A DNA stretch of 64,000 nucleotides from positions 244,617 to 308,616 of the forward strand of contig NZ_BMRV01000010.1 in NCBI RefSeq assembly GCF_014648815.1, written 5' to 3'. Source of the DNA: Streptomyces flaveolus (lineage in GTDB: Bacteria > Actinomycetota > Actinomycetes > Streptomycetales > Streptomycetaceae). Positions 45,912 to 54,090 of the stretch are shown here, one piece after another. Positions within the stretch are counted from its first letter, which is position 1; each line of letters starts with the position of its first letter. The position numbers and the translations under genes were made by a program. The notes beneath the pieces were generated by a model that made no database searches, was not told where the DNA came from, and saw only the letters and a list, made by a program, of their open reading frames with translations.

Positions 45912-46688
45912 ATGCTCCAGGAGCTGCTGACCGCGGTGGCCGCCGTCGGAAGTGCCGGGGTCGTCTACGTCGTCTCGGCGGCACGGGTCGTCAAGCAGTA
46001 CGAGCGCGGGGTGGTCTTCCGGCTCGGGCGGCTGGCGGGGGACGTGCGCGCGCCCGGGTTCACGATGGTGGTCCCGTTCGTGGACCGGCTGCACAAGGTC
46101 AACATGCAGATCGTCACGCTGCCGGTGCCCGCGCAGGAGGGCATCACCCGCGACAACGTGACCGTGCGGGTCGACGCCGTCGTCTACTTCAAGGTGGTCG
46201 ACGCGGCCAACGCCCTCGTCAAGGTCGAGGACTACCGCTTCGCCGTCTCCCAGATGGCGCAGACCTCGCTGCGGTCCATCATCGGCAAGAGCGAGCTGGA
46301 CGACCTGCTCTCCGACCGGGAGAAGCTCAACCAGGGCCTGGAGCTGATGATCGACAGCCCGGCGGTCGGCTGGGGCGTGCAGATCGACCGGGTCGAGATC
46401 AAGGACGTCTCCCTGCCCGACACGATGAAGCGCTCCATGGCGCGGCAGGCCGAGGCCGACCGGGAGCGGCGGGCCCGGATCATCAACGCCGACGCCGAGC
46501 TCCAGGCGTCGAAGAAGCTCGCCGAGGCGGCGGAGCAGATGTCCGAGCAGCCGGCCGCCCTGCAACTGCGCCTGCTGCAGACCGTGGTGGCCGTCGCCGC
46601 CGAGAAGAACTCGACACTGGTCCTGCCCTTCCCGGTGGAGCTGCTGCGGTTCCTGGAGAAGGCCCAGGAACGGCCCGTCGAGCGGTGA
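45912..46688 (+). CDS. Slipin / stomatin-like SPFH protein
   Basis: A 258-residue membrane-tethered SPFH (prohibitin/stomatin) protein. One N-terminal TM segment (AVAAVGSAGVVYVVSAARVV) is followed by the SPFH domain (ERGVVFRLGRL, APGFTMVVPFVDRLHKVNMQ, LPVPAQEGITRDNVTVRVDA) and a coiled-coil with RQAEADRERRARIINADAEL. Such proteins form membrane microdomains and often pair with an NfeD protease; no nfeD gene is next to it here. It stands alone between two operons with an AGGAGG site. Confidence 0.93.
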   Translation: MLQELLTAVAAVGSAGVVYVVSAARVVKQYERGVVFRLGRLAGDVRAPGFTMVVPFVDRLHKVNMQIVTLPVPAQEGITRDNVTVRVDAVVYFKVVDAANALVKVEDYRFAVSQMAQTSLRSIIGKSELDDLLSDREKLNQGLELMIDSPAVGWGVQIDRVEIKDVSLPDTMKRSMARQAEADRERRARIINADAELQASKKLAEAAEQMSEQPAALQLRLLQTVVAVAAEKNSTLVLPFPVELLRFLEKAQERPVER

Positions 46689-46787
46689 CGAGCGGTGACA
46701 CGTGCTACACGCGTGGTTCCCGGGACTCCTGGCAGGTGATAGACACAGCGGGGTCACAGTCCTGTCCGCCAGCAGGAAGGTTGCCCC

Positions 46788-48155
46788 ATGTCCGCAACAC
46801 GACGTCAGGTGCTGGCCCGCTCCGGTGCGCTCGGAGCCGGCATCGCCTTCACCGGAGCCCTCTCCGAACTCTTCGCGGGCACCGCCGCCGCACAGTCCCT
46901 CGGCCACGCCGGCTACGGGCCCCTGGTCCCCGACCCCGACGGTCTGCTCGACCTGCCGAAAGGATTCCGCTACCGGGTCCTGTCCCGTGAGGGCGACCGG
47001 CTGCGCTCCGGCGAGGGCCCGGTCCCGTCCAACTTCGACGGCATGTCGGCCTTCCCCGGCCGACACGGCCGTACCCACCTGGTACGCAACCACGAGAACC
47101 GCGCCACCGGCCGGGTCCCGGTCCCCACTGTCGAGGGCCTGACATACGACCCGGCGGGCAAGGGCGGCTGTACGGCGCTGACCCTGGACTCCCACCACCG
47201 CGTCCTGTCCGAGCGGGTGGCGATCGCCGGTACGGCCGTCAACTGCGCGGGCGGCCCCACCCCCTGGCACACGTGGCTGACCTGCGAGGAGACCGAGGAC
47301 AAGGCGGGCACCAACGGCTACACCAAGGACCACGGCTTCATCTTCGAGGTCGACCCCGTCGACCCGCACCGCACCGGCGCGGTGCCGCTGACCGCGATGG
47401 GCCGTTTCCAGCACGAGGCGATCGCCGTGGACCCGCGGCGGGGCGTCGTGTACGAGACGGAGGACGCCTTCGAGCGGCCCTTCGGGCTCTTCTACCGCTT
47501 CCTGCCCGAGAAGCCACTGGGCGGCACGGGCTCGCTGCGCGCGGGCGGCCGGCTCCAGGCGATGCGCGTGCCCGGCGTGCCCGACCTGTCCTCGATCCAG
47601 GAGACGGGAGCCGAGTTCGACGGCGTCGAGTGGGTCGACGTACCCGACCCGCTGGCCACCACCACGCCGATCCGCCACCAGGACTTCGGCCGGGGCGGCA
47701 TCACCCACGCGCAGAAGCTGGAGGGCTGCTACTGGGGCGGGCGCAGCGTGTACTTCGTGTCGTCCTTCGCCCACAGCGCCGAGGGCTCGGCGGCCGACCA
47801 CTACGGCCAGATCTGGCGATACGACCCGGACCGGCGCCGCCTGACCCTGGTGATCGTCTTCGGCCCGGACACCGACGTCCAGCTGCCCGGCGAGTCCCCG
47901 GACAACATCTGCCTGGCGCCGAGCGGTGGCCTCATGGTCTGCGAGGACGGCAACGGTGCCCAGCACGTCTTCGGGGTGACCCGGCGCGGCGAGGTGTACG
48001 CGATGGCCCGCGGCCGGCAGAACATCGGCACGGCCGAGGAGCCCGAGTGGGGCGAGTTCGCCGGGGTCACCTTCTCGCCGGACGGCGACACCATGTACGT
48101 CAACTGCTACACCCCGGGGACGACCTTCGCGGTGACCGGCCCCTGGCGCGGGTGA
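46788..48155 (+). CDS. PhoX-type (DUF839) secreted phosphatase, Tat exported
   Basis: A 455-residue protein with a twin-arginine signal (SATRRQVLARSGALGAGIAF) and cleavage near TAAAQ. The mature beta-propeller shows HLVRNHENRA, GRFQHEAIAVDPRRGVVYET, DFGRGGITHAQKLEGCYWGG, GESPDNICLAPSGGLMVCED and EFAGVTFSPDGDTMYVN, matching alkaline phosphatase PhoX/DUF839, which uses Ca and Fe ions and is loaded in the cytoplasm before Tat export. It would release phosphate from organic esters outside the cell. I looked for a PHO box in the 99 bp upstream and did not find a convincing one. Confidence 0.9.
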   Translation: MSATRRQVLARSGALGAGIAFTGALSELFAGTAAAQSLGHAGYGPLVPDPDGLLDLPKGFRYRVLSREGDRLRSGEGPVPSNFDGMSAFPGRHGRTHLVRNHENRATGRVPVPTVEGLTYDPAGKGGCTALTLDSHHRVLSERVAIAGTAVNCAGGPTPWHTWLTCEETEDKAGTNGYTKDHGFIFEVDPVDPHRTGAVPLTAMGRFQHEAIAVDPRRGVVYETEDAFERPFGLFYRFLPEKPLGGTGSLRAGGRLQAMRVPGVPDLSSIQETGAEFDGVEWVDVPDPLATTTPIRHQDFGRGGITHAQKLEGCYWGGRSVYFVSSFAHSAEGSAADHYGQIWRYDPDRRRLTLVIVFGPDTDVQLPGESPDNICLAPSGGLMVCEDGNGAQHVFGVTRRGEVYAMARGRQNIGTAEEPEWGEFAGVTFSPDGDTMYVNCYTPGTTFAVTGPWRG

Positions 48156-48187
48156 GGACCGTGTAGACACGGGGTACCCGGGGCCGC

Positions 48188-49705
48188 ATGACGGAGAACG
48201 CGCAGCTCAGCGGCTCGTACTGGCTGGAAACGGCACCGGGTGCCCCCCGACCGCCCCTGACGGAGGACATCGAGGCCGACGTCGCGGTGATCGGCGGCGG
48301 GATCGCCGGACTGAGCACGGCGTCCCAGCTGGCGCGGGCCGGACGGAGCGTGGCGGTGCTGGAGGCCGGCCGGATCGCGGCGAGCGTCACCGGCCACACC
48401 ACCGCCAAGGTGTCCGTCCTGCACACGCTGGTCTACGACAAGCTGCGCCGCACCCGGGGCCCCGAGGGCGCCCGGCTGTACGCGCGCTCGCAGACGGAGG
48501 CGATCGAGCACGCCGCCGCCCTGGTGGACGAGCTGGGCATCGACTGCGAGTGGGAGACCCGCGACTCCTACACGTACGTGTGCGACGCGGGCCGCGTGGA
48601 CGAGCTGCGGGCCGAGGCGTCCGCCGCCAAGGAGGCGGGACTGCCGGCGTCGTTCGTGACGGAGACCGGGCTGCCGTTCCCGGTGGCCGGCGCCGTCCGG
48701 GTGACCGGGCAGGCGCAGTTCCATCCGCGCAAGTACCTGCTGGCCCTCGCCGAGGACCTGGAGGCGCGCGGCGGACGGATCTTCGAGGGCACCACCGTCC
48801 ACGGTCTGGAGGAGGGCGAGCCGTGCCGCGTGTCGACCGGCACGGGGGCGACGGTCACCGCCCGTGACGTGGTGGTCGCCACCCACTATCCGATCTTCGA
48901 CCGGGCGCTGCTGTTCGCCCGGCTCTCGCCGCGCCGGGAACTGGTCGTGGCGGGACCGGTCGAGGCGGACCGGGACGTCGCCGGCATGTACATCACACCG
49001 GACGAGGGCACCCGGTCGGTGCGCACCGCACCCCTCGACGACGGCCGACGGCTGCTGATCGTCACCGGTGAGCACTTCACGCCCGGCACCGGAGACACCC
49101 GGGAGCGGTTCGACCGGCTCTCGGCCTGGGCCCGCGACCATTTCCCCGGCGTGGACGTCACCCACGCCTGGGCCACCCAGGACATCGACCCCACCGACAC
49201 CGTGCCCATGGTGGGCCCGCTGCACCAGGGCGCGCGGCACGCGTACGTGGCCACCGGGTTCGGTGGCTGGGGCATGAGCGGCGGCGTCATGGCGGGCCTG
49301 CTGCTGACGGCGCAGATCACCGGCCGGGAGTGCGCCTGGAGCGGGTTGTACGACCCGCGCCGGCTGAAGACGCAGGCGCGCGAGGCGCCTCAGTTCCTCA
49401 AGACGCAGGCACAGGTGGCCGGCCACTTCATCGGGGACCGGCTGAAGCCCGCACCCCCGGTGGACGCCCTGCCTCCGGGCGAGGGTGCCGTGGTCCGGGC
49501 GGGCGGCGACCGGCTCGCGGTCTACCGGGACGAGGCGGGTGCGCTGCACGCCCTCTCGCCGCGCTGCACCCACCTGGGCTGCCTGGTCAGCTTCAACGCG
49601 GCGGAGTGCGCGTGGGAGTGCCCCTGCCACGGTTCGCGTTTCGACACGGACGGCAAGGTGATCCAGGGCCCGGCGACCAAGCCGCTGGAGCAGCGGGACA
49701 TCTGA
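48188..49705 (+). CDS. FAD-dependent oxidoreductase with C-terminal Rieske domain
   Basis: A 505-residue two-domain protein. The N-terminal DAO-fold part binds FAD through VAVIGGGIAGLSTASQLARA and ends around residue 395 (VATGFGGWGMSGGVMAG). The C-terminal about 90 residues are a Rieske [2Fe-2S] domain with CTHLGC and CPCHGSRFDTDG, all four ligands present. This fusion is widespread in actinobacteria and bacilli but its substrate is not known; electron transfer between FAD and cluster is expected. It lies 32 bp downstream of the phosphatase on the same strand, so the two may form one unit. Confidence 0.9.
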   Translation: MTENAQLSGSYWLETAPGAPRPPLTEDIEADVAVIGGGIAGLSTASQLARAGRSVAVLEAGRIAASVTGHTTAKVSVLHTLVYDKLRRTRGPEGARLYARSQTEAIEHAAALVDELGIDCEWETRDSYTYVCDAGRVDELRAEASAAKEAGLPASFVTETGLPFPVAGAVRVTGQAQFHPRKYLLALAEDLEARGGRIFEGTTVHGLEEGEPCRVSTGTGATVTARDVVVATHYPIFDRALLFARLSPRRELVVAGPVEADRDVAGMYITPDEGTRSVRTAPLDDGRRLLIVTGEHFTPGTGDTRERFDRLSAWARDHFPGVDVTHAWATQDIDPTDTVPMVGPLHQGARHAYVATGFGGWGMSGGVMAGLLLTAQITGRECAWSGLYDPRRLKTQAREAPQFLKTQAQVAGHFIGDRLKPAPPVDALPPGEGAVVRAGGDRLAVYRDEAGALHALSPRCTHLGCLVSFNAAECAWECPCHGSRFDTDGKVIQGPATKPLEQRDI

Positions 49706-49812
49706 CCCGTCCGCTCGGTTCTGCCCCGTTCTGACCCGGGAGGGTGACCCCTCGGCACGTCACCACACATAGTCGTACAAACCGAACAACATACTCATAC
49801 GTTCGTACGGTG

Positions 49813-50673
49813 ATGACTCTCGTACGACGCACCACCGCACTGTGCGCTGTCGCCGCCGCCTCCGTCGCGCTCGCCGCGTGCGGGAACACGGATGCGGGGA
49901 AGGCCCCCCGCCCGGCACCGTCCGCCTCGCCCGCCGGTCCCTCGAAGGCCGCTCCCTCCCGGCCGCCCACCCTCGCGCCCGGTCCCTCGGGCCTCACCCC
50001 CGTCTTCGAGCACGGCCCGCGCGCCGGCAAGACCGTCGCCCTCACCTTCGACGCCGACATGACGGCGGACGAGGGACCCCGGGCGGCGGCCGGCGAACGG
50101 TTCGACAATCCGCAGCTGATCGCGACCCTGCGCAGGCTGAAGGTGCCGGCCACGGTGTTCATGACCGGGCGATGGGCCGAGGAGTACCCGGACGAGGCCC
50201 GTTCCCTCGGCCTGGACCCGCAGTTCGAGATCGCCAACCACTCCTACAGCCACTACGCCTACACGGACGACTGCTACGGCCTGCCGACCGTGTCCCGGGA
50301 GCGGATGCGGTCGGACCTGGAGCGGGCGTACACGGCGTTCGCGAAGGCCGGAGTGCCGAACCCGATGCCCTACTTCCGCTTCCCCGGCGGGTGTTACGAC
50401 AAGGCGGCCCTCGGGGAACTGACCCCCGCGGGCGTCACCGCCGTGCAGTGGGACGTGGTGAGCGGGGACGCGTTCGCGACGGACGCCGGCGCGGTGGCCC
50501 GGCAGGTGCTGGACGGCGTACGGCCCGGTTCGGTGGTCGTCATGCACTGCACCCGCAGCGCCGCCCCGGTGACCGAGCGGGCGGTACGCACGGTCGTGCC
50601 CGAACTGCGCGAGCGGGGCTACCGCTTCGTGAAGGTGTCCGAGCTGATCGGCGCGGCGAACGGACGGCGCTGA
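49813..50673 (+). CDS. Polysaccharide deacetylase (NodB domain) lipoprotein
   Basis: A 286-residue secreted protein with a lipobox VALAACG (Cys about residue 23) and a Pro/Ala/Ser linker, then a CE4 deacetylase domain. The metal triad is visible as the second Asp of LTFDADMT and HSYSH (two His); PYFRFPGGCYD is motif 3, and GSVVVMHCT carries the motif-5 His. It should remove acetyl groups from peptidoglycan or chitin-like glycans at the cell surface. A GTG lies one codon upstream of the chosen ATG. The A+T-rich stretch before the start (49768-49812) probably holds the promoter. Confidence 0.92.
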   Translation: MTLVRRTTALCAVAAASVALAACGNTDAGKAPRPAPSASPAGPSKAAPSRPPTLAPGPSGLTPVFEHGPRAGKTVALTFDADMTADEGPRAAAGERFDNPQLIATLRRLKVPATVFMTGRWAEEYPDEARSLGLDPQFEIANHSYSHYAYTDDCYGLPTVSRERMRSDLERAYTAFAKAGVPNPMPYFRFPGGCYDKAALGELTPAGVTAVQWDVVSGDAFATDAGAVARQVLDGVRPGSVVVMHCTRSAAPVTERAVRTVVPELRERGYRFVKVSELIGAANGRR

Positions 50674-50691
50674 CCGTCCTACGCTGGAGGC

Positions 50692-50874
50692 ATGAGCAGC
50701 GACGAGGACTACTGTCTGATCGACGCCACCCGGCCGCCCGTGGCCGACGGCCCGCCGTACGCCGAGTGCGTGCTGTGCCGGGAGCCGACGGAGCACCCCG
50801 AGTCGTACAAGGGGATCACCCTCTGCCCGCGGTGCGAGTGGCAGGAGGCCCAGCGGACCGCCTGCTCGGGGTGA
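50692..50874 (+). CDS. 60-residue zinc-ribbon-like protein
   Basis: A tiny acidic protein with six Cys. CVLCREP and LCPRCEWQ form two CxxC pairs about 20 residues apart, the layout of a structural zinc ribbon; two more Cys lie at residue 8 and near the C-terminus. The ATG is 19 bp after the deacetylase stop with a GGAGG site, so it may be co-transcribed with that gene. I do not recognise a named family. Its Cys content and place two genes upstream of an MNIO enzyme are worth noting, but zinc binding is the simpler reading. Confidence 0.75.
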   Translation: MSSDEDYCLIDATRPPVADGPPYAECVLCREPTEHPESYKGITLCPRCEWQEAQRTACSG

Positions 50875-50946
50875 CCCAGGGGGTCCCGGTGGGGCGCGGC
50901 ACGGGGGCCGTCCGGTCGCGTGCGGGCGGGTTGGCAGACTGGGGGC

Positions 50947-51666
50947 GTGAGCAATGAGCCGACGACGCCCGTCCCCGACAGTCCCTTCCGCCCCGAGCCC
51001 GGCGACCGCGACCTCGCGCCGCAGTTCGTCCTGCCGCTGGTCGTCCGCATCGAGCGGGCGGCGCCGCCGGCCCGTACGGACGCCCTGGAGACCGCGGCCC
51101 GCGCGGTGCTGGTGATGCTCGCGGACGAGCGGTCGACGGGCGACGGCGAGTGGGCCGAGGCCGTGCGCGACTGGCAGGACGCCCGCATCCGCAAGGTGGT
51201 GCGACGGGCGCGCAGCGCCGAGTGGCGGCGGGCCGAGGCGCTGCCCGGCATCACGGTCGGCGGGAAGACGGCCGAGGTGCGGGTCTTCCCGCCGGTCCCG
51301 CTGGACGGCTGGCCCAAAGACCTGGCCCGCCTCCAGGTCTCCGGCACCGACCTCGACGACCCCGAGCCCCCGGTCGGCGCCGACCCGTCGGCCCCCGTCC
51401 TGTGGCTCAACCCGGACCTCGGCATGTCGGCCGGCAAGGCGATGGCCCAGGCCGGCCACGGCGCCCAGCTCGCCTGGTGGGAGCTGGACGACGCGGCGCG
51501 GGCCGCCTGGCGCGACGCGGGCTTCCCGCTGACGGTGCGCACCGCGGACCCGGCCCGCTGGGCCGGCCTCACCACCAGCGGCCTGCCGGTGGTCCGCGAC
51601 GCCGGGTTCACGGAGATCGCTCCGGGCTCGTGCACGGTGGTGGCGGACCACCCGGCGCTGCGGTAG
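50947..51666 (+). CDS. PTH2-domain peptidyl-tRNA hydrolase family protein
   Basis: A 239-residue protein. The C-terminal half is a PTH2-like domain with VLWLNPDLGMSAGKAMAQAG followed by HGAQLAWWELDD, FPLTVRTADPARW and FTEIAPGSCTVVADH; the Lys/His and Asp positions of the PTH2 catalytic site seem present. The N-terminal 120 residues (QFVLPLVVRIERAAPPARTD and on) are an actinobacterial extension. PTH2 enzymes release peptides from tRNA; bacterial members are often of unproven activity. The GTG lies six bases after a CAGACT -10-like element, suggesting a leaderless message. Confidence 0.88.
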   Translation: MSNEPTTPVPDSPFRPEPGDRDLAPQFVLPLVVRIERAAPPARTDALETAARAVLVMLADERSTGDGEWAEAVRDWQDARIRKVVRRARSAEWRRAEALPGITVGGKTAEVRVFPPVPLDGWPKDLARLQVSGTDLDDPEPPVGADPSAPVLWLNPDLGMSAGKAMAQAGHGAQLAWWELDDAARAAWRDAGFPLTVRTADPARWAGLTTSGLPVVRDAGFTEIAPGSCTVVADHPALR

Positions 51667-51714
51667 GGCTCCGAGGCGCCGGGCGACGCGAACCTCAGAT
51701 GTTGCTCTGAACAT

Positions 51715-51739
51715 GTCCGGCCCGGGGTTCGGGCCGGAC
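51715..51739. terminator. Hairpin between PTH2 and DUF692 genes
   Basis: GTCCGGCCCG pairs with CGGGCCGGAC around a GGGTT loop, a 10-bp perfect stem. It lies 48 bp after the PTH2 stop and 45 bp before the DUF692 start. It may end the PTH2 transcript or sit in the leader of the DUF692 message. Confidence 0.6.
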
Positions 51740-51784
51740 GCCCCGGGCCATATCCCCGTCGAAACCGACGGGGAGGGACGGACC

Positions 51785-53149
51785 ATGGAGCGACTGGGGA
51801 CCGGCATCGGATGGCGGCCGGAGATCGCGGACGTCGTGGAGCGCATGCCCGGCATCGACTGGGTCGAGGCCGTGGCCGAGAACCTCTGCCCCGGCCATCT
51901 GCCGGACTCCCTGCTGCGGCTGCGCGAGCGCGGCGTCACCGTCGTGCCGCACGGCGTCTCGCTCGGCCTCGGGGGCGCCGAGCGGCCCGACGCGGGCAGG
52001 CTGGCGGCGCTGGCCGACCGGGCGGAGAAGCTGGGTTCGCCGCTGGTCACCGAGCACATCGCGTTCGTCCGGGCCGGCGGGCCGCTGTCCGCCTCCCCGC
52101 GCCTCGAGGCCGGCCACCTGCTGCCGGTGCCCCGCACCCGCGACGCCCTCGACGTGCTGTGCGAGAACGTGCGCGTCGCCCAGGACGCGCTGCCCGTACC
52201 GCTCGCCGTGGAGAACATCGCCGCGCTGATCGCCTGGCCGGGCGAGGAGATGACGGAGGGGCAGTTCCTCTACGAGCTGGCCGACCGGACGGGGGTGCGG
52301 CTGCTCATCGACGTGGCGAACCTGCACACCAACCACGTCAACCGCGGCGAGGACCCGGCCGAGGCGCTGCGCGAGCTGCCGCTGGAGGCCATCGCCTACG
52401 TCCATGTCGCGGGCGGCTTCGAGCGCGACGGCGTCTGGCACGACAGCCACGCCCACCCCGTGCCGCGGCCTGTGCTCGACATCCTCACCGACCTCGCCTC
52501 GCGCGTCGCACCGCCGGGCGTGCTGCTGGAACGCGACGAGAACTTCCCGGAGGAGGACGAGCTGCGGGGCGAGGTGGAGGCGATCCGGACCGCGGTGGAC
52601 AAGGGCCGGGCGTCGGCGCCGGACCCGGTGCTCGCCGGCGCCGGCGCCGCGCCGCGGCGGGAGACGGAGCCCGCCGTCACCGACGCCGCCCGTCAGCGCC
52701 TCGCCCTCGCCCAGGCCGCGCTGCTGTCCGCGCTGGTCGCCGGCACGCCCGTGCCCGAGGGATTCGACCGGGCGCGGCTCGGGGTGCAGGCACGGGCGCT
52801 CGCCGGGAAGCGGGCGGACGTGGTCGCGAAGGTCGCGCCGGAACTGCCGGTGAACCTCGGCACGGAGTACCGGACCGCCTTCCTCACCTACGCCCAGGGC
52901 CGTCCGATGACCGGCGGGTACCGGCGGGACGCGCTGGACTTCGCCGGGCAGCTGCTGCGGGACGGCCGGCCCCGAGACGCCCGCGCGCGGCGGGAGTTGC
53001 GGGAGTGGTGGCTGGAGCGGTCGGGACCGGCGCCGCGACCGGAGCGGCCCGGGGTCCGGTGGGCCCGCGCGACCCGACGGGTGCTGCTGCGCGGCCGAGG
53101 CGACAGAGCGGAACGTCACACACCGACAACACTGCGTCCCGGAATGTGA
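51785..53149 (+). CDS. DUF692 (MNIO) family enzyme with C-terminal helical domain
   Basis: A 454-residue protein. Residues about 1-275 are a DUF692 TIM barrel, the multinuclear non-haem iron oxidase family of MbnB, TglH and BufB, which modify Cys or other residues of RiPP precursor peptides. Likely metal ligands are His56 (VPHGVSL), His91 (TEHIAF), Glu in LAVENIAA, Asp/Asn/His in LIDVANLHTNHVN, His in YVHVAGG, the HDSHAHP cluster and Glu in LLERDENFP. Residues about 300-415 form a helical domain (LALAQAALLSALVAGTPVPE, LPVNLGTEYRTAFLTYAQGR) and the tail is basic. The ATG follows GGGAGGGA. Substrate unknown; the TIGR04222-like gene follows by 44 bp. Confidence 0.88.
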   Translation: MERLGTGIGWRPEIADVVERMPGIDWVEAVAENLCPGHLPDSLLRLRERGVTVVPHGVSLGLGGAERPDAGRLAALADRAEKLGSPLVTEHIAFVRAGGPLSASPRLEAGHLLPVPRTRDALDVLCENVRVAQDALPVPLAVENIAALIAWPGEEMTEGQFLYELADRTGVRLLIDVANLHTNHVNRGEDPAEALRELPLEAIAYVHVAGGFERDGVWHDSHAHPVPRPVLDILTDLASRVAPPGVLLERDENFPEEDELRGEVEAIRTAVDKGRASAPDPVLAGAGAAPRRETEPAVTDAARQRLALAQAALLSALVAGTPVPEGFDRARLGVQARALAGKRADVVAKVAPELPVNLGTEYRTAFLTYAQGRPMTGGYRRDALDFAGQLLRDGRPRDARARRELREWWLERSGPAPRPERPGVRWARATRRVLLRGRGDRAERHTPTTLRPGM

Positions 53150-53193
53150 AAAGGGCATGGCGCCGGCGTAAGCCCTTGGCATAGAAGTACGGC

Positions 53194-53988
53194 ATGCTCT
53201 GGGTCCTTCTCCTGCTGCCGGCCTGGGTCGTCGCCGGTCTGGCGTGCACGCGGCTGTGCCTGGCCGCCGTGCGCGCGGCGGCCACCGACACCACGACCGC
53301 CGGCCATGCGCACGCGCTGACGCTGTACGAGGCGGCGTTCCTCTCCGGCGGCCCACGGCGGGTCGCCGACCTGACGCTGGTGTCCATGGCGCGCCAGCGT
53401 CGCCTGCTGCTCGCGCACACCGGCTGGGCGACGGTCGTCGATCCGCGCGGCCGGGACGAGATGGAGCGGTCGGTCATCGGGGCCATAGGTCCGCAGGGGC
53501 AGTCCCGGATAGCGCCGGTGCGGGCGGCCGCCGCCACCGCCGACGCGGTACGGGGCCTGGCGGACCGGCTGGTCGGCGCGGGTCTCGCCGTGCCGGACGG
53601 GGCCCGCAGCATCGCGGCCGGGGTCCGGCGGGTGCGGCTCGCCGCGCTGACCGTGTGCGCGCTGGGCGCCGCCGCACTGGCGCTGCCCGTCCCGGCGGAC
53701 CTGCCGCGCCACCTGATCGCCCTGTGGTTCGCGCTGCCGCTCGTCCTGACCCTGAGCTCCCTGGCGATCGCGCGGATGGAGGTCCACCCGTACTCGCGCT
53801 GGGCCTCCCCGGCCGGACAGCGGCTGCTCGGCACGCTCGCCCGGGAGGCCGACGGCACGGCGGACGAGCGTACGTACCTCACGTCCGTCGCCGTGCGCGG
53901 CATCCACGCCGTCGGTGAGCCGGATCTGCGGGCGGCCTTCGCGCACCGGGAGGAGTACCTCGGGGAGCACCGCGAGCGGCAGGGCTGA
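53194..53988 (+). CDS. TIGR04222-like membrane protein
   Basis: A 264-residue protein with an N-terminal TM segment (LWVLLLLPAWVVAGLACTRL), a cytoplasmic-type domain (YEAAFLSGGPRRVADLTLVS, GWATVVDPRG, MERSVIGAIG), then two TM segments near residues 147-190 and a hydrophilic tail. The YEAAFLSGGPxRVADLALv stretch is what I know as the TIGR04222 domain of actinobacteria. Many relatives end in long Gly/Cys-rich tails; this one ends EYLGEHRERQG with no such tail. It directly follows the DUF692 gene and is probably co-transcribed with it. Function unknown; it could be the membrane partner or an export/anchoring factor of a peptide-modification system. Confidence 0.8.
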   Translation: MLWVLLLLPAWVVAGLACTRLCLAAVRAAATDTTTAGHAHALTLYEAAFLSGGPRRVADLTLVSMARQRRLLLAHTGWATVVDPRGRDEMERSVIGAIGPQGQSRIAPVRAAAATADAVRGLADRLVGAGLAVPDGARSIAAGVRRVRLAALTVCALGAAALALPVPADLPRHLIALWFALPLVLTLSSLAIARMEVHPYSRWASPAGQRLLGTLAREADGTADERTYLTSVAVRGIHAVGEPDLRAAFAHREEYLGEHRERQG

Positions 53989-54090
53989 GCCGGGCACGCC
54001 CGGTGCCGACACTCCCCGGCGGTGCTTGCCTTGCCCGGTCGCCGGACGAAACATCCCTTCTGTCGCCGCCGTGCACCGAAGGGATACGCG

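Noticed and set aside
46689..46787. PHO box upstream of the PhoX-type phosphatase
   Set aside because: I looked for GTTCACC-like direct repeats at 11-bp spacing on both strands and found only weak single matches such as GGTCACAG.
44253..48170. 1305-codon minus-strand open frame
   Set aside because: It runs opposite to SulP, slipin and PhoX genes with clear motifs, and its Arg/Gly/His-rich translation is typical of an antisense shadow.
51713..51784. Longer N-terminus for the DUF692 protein
   Set aside because: The extra 24 codons overlap a 10-bp hairpin and lack conservation features, while the ATG at 51785 has a strong GGGAGGGA site.
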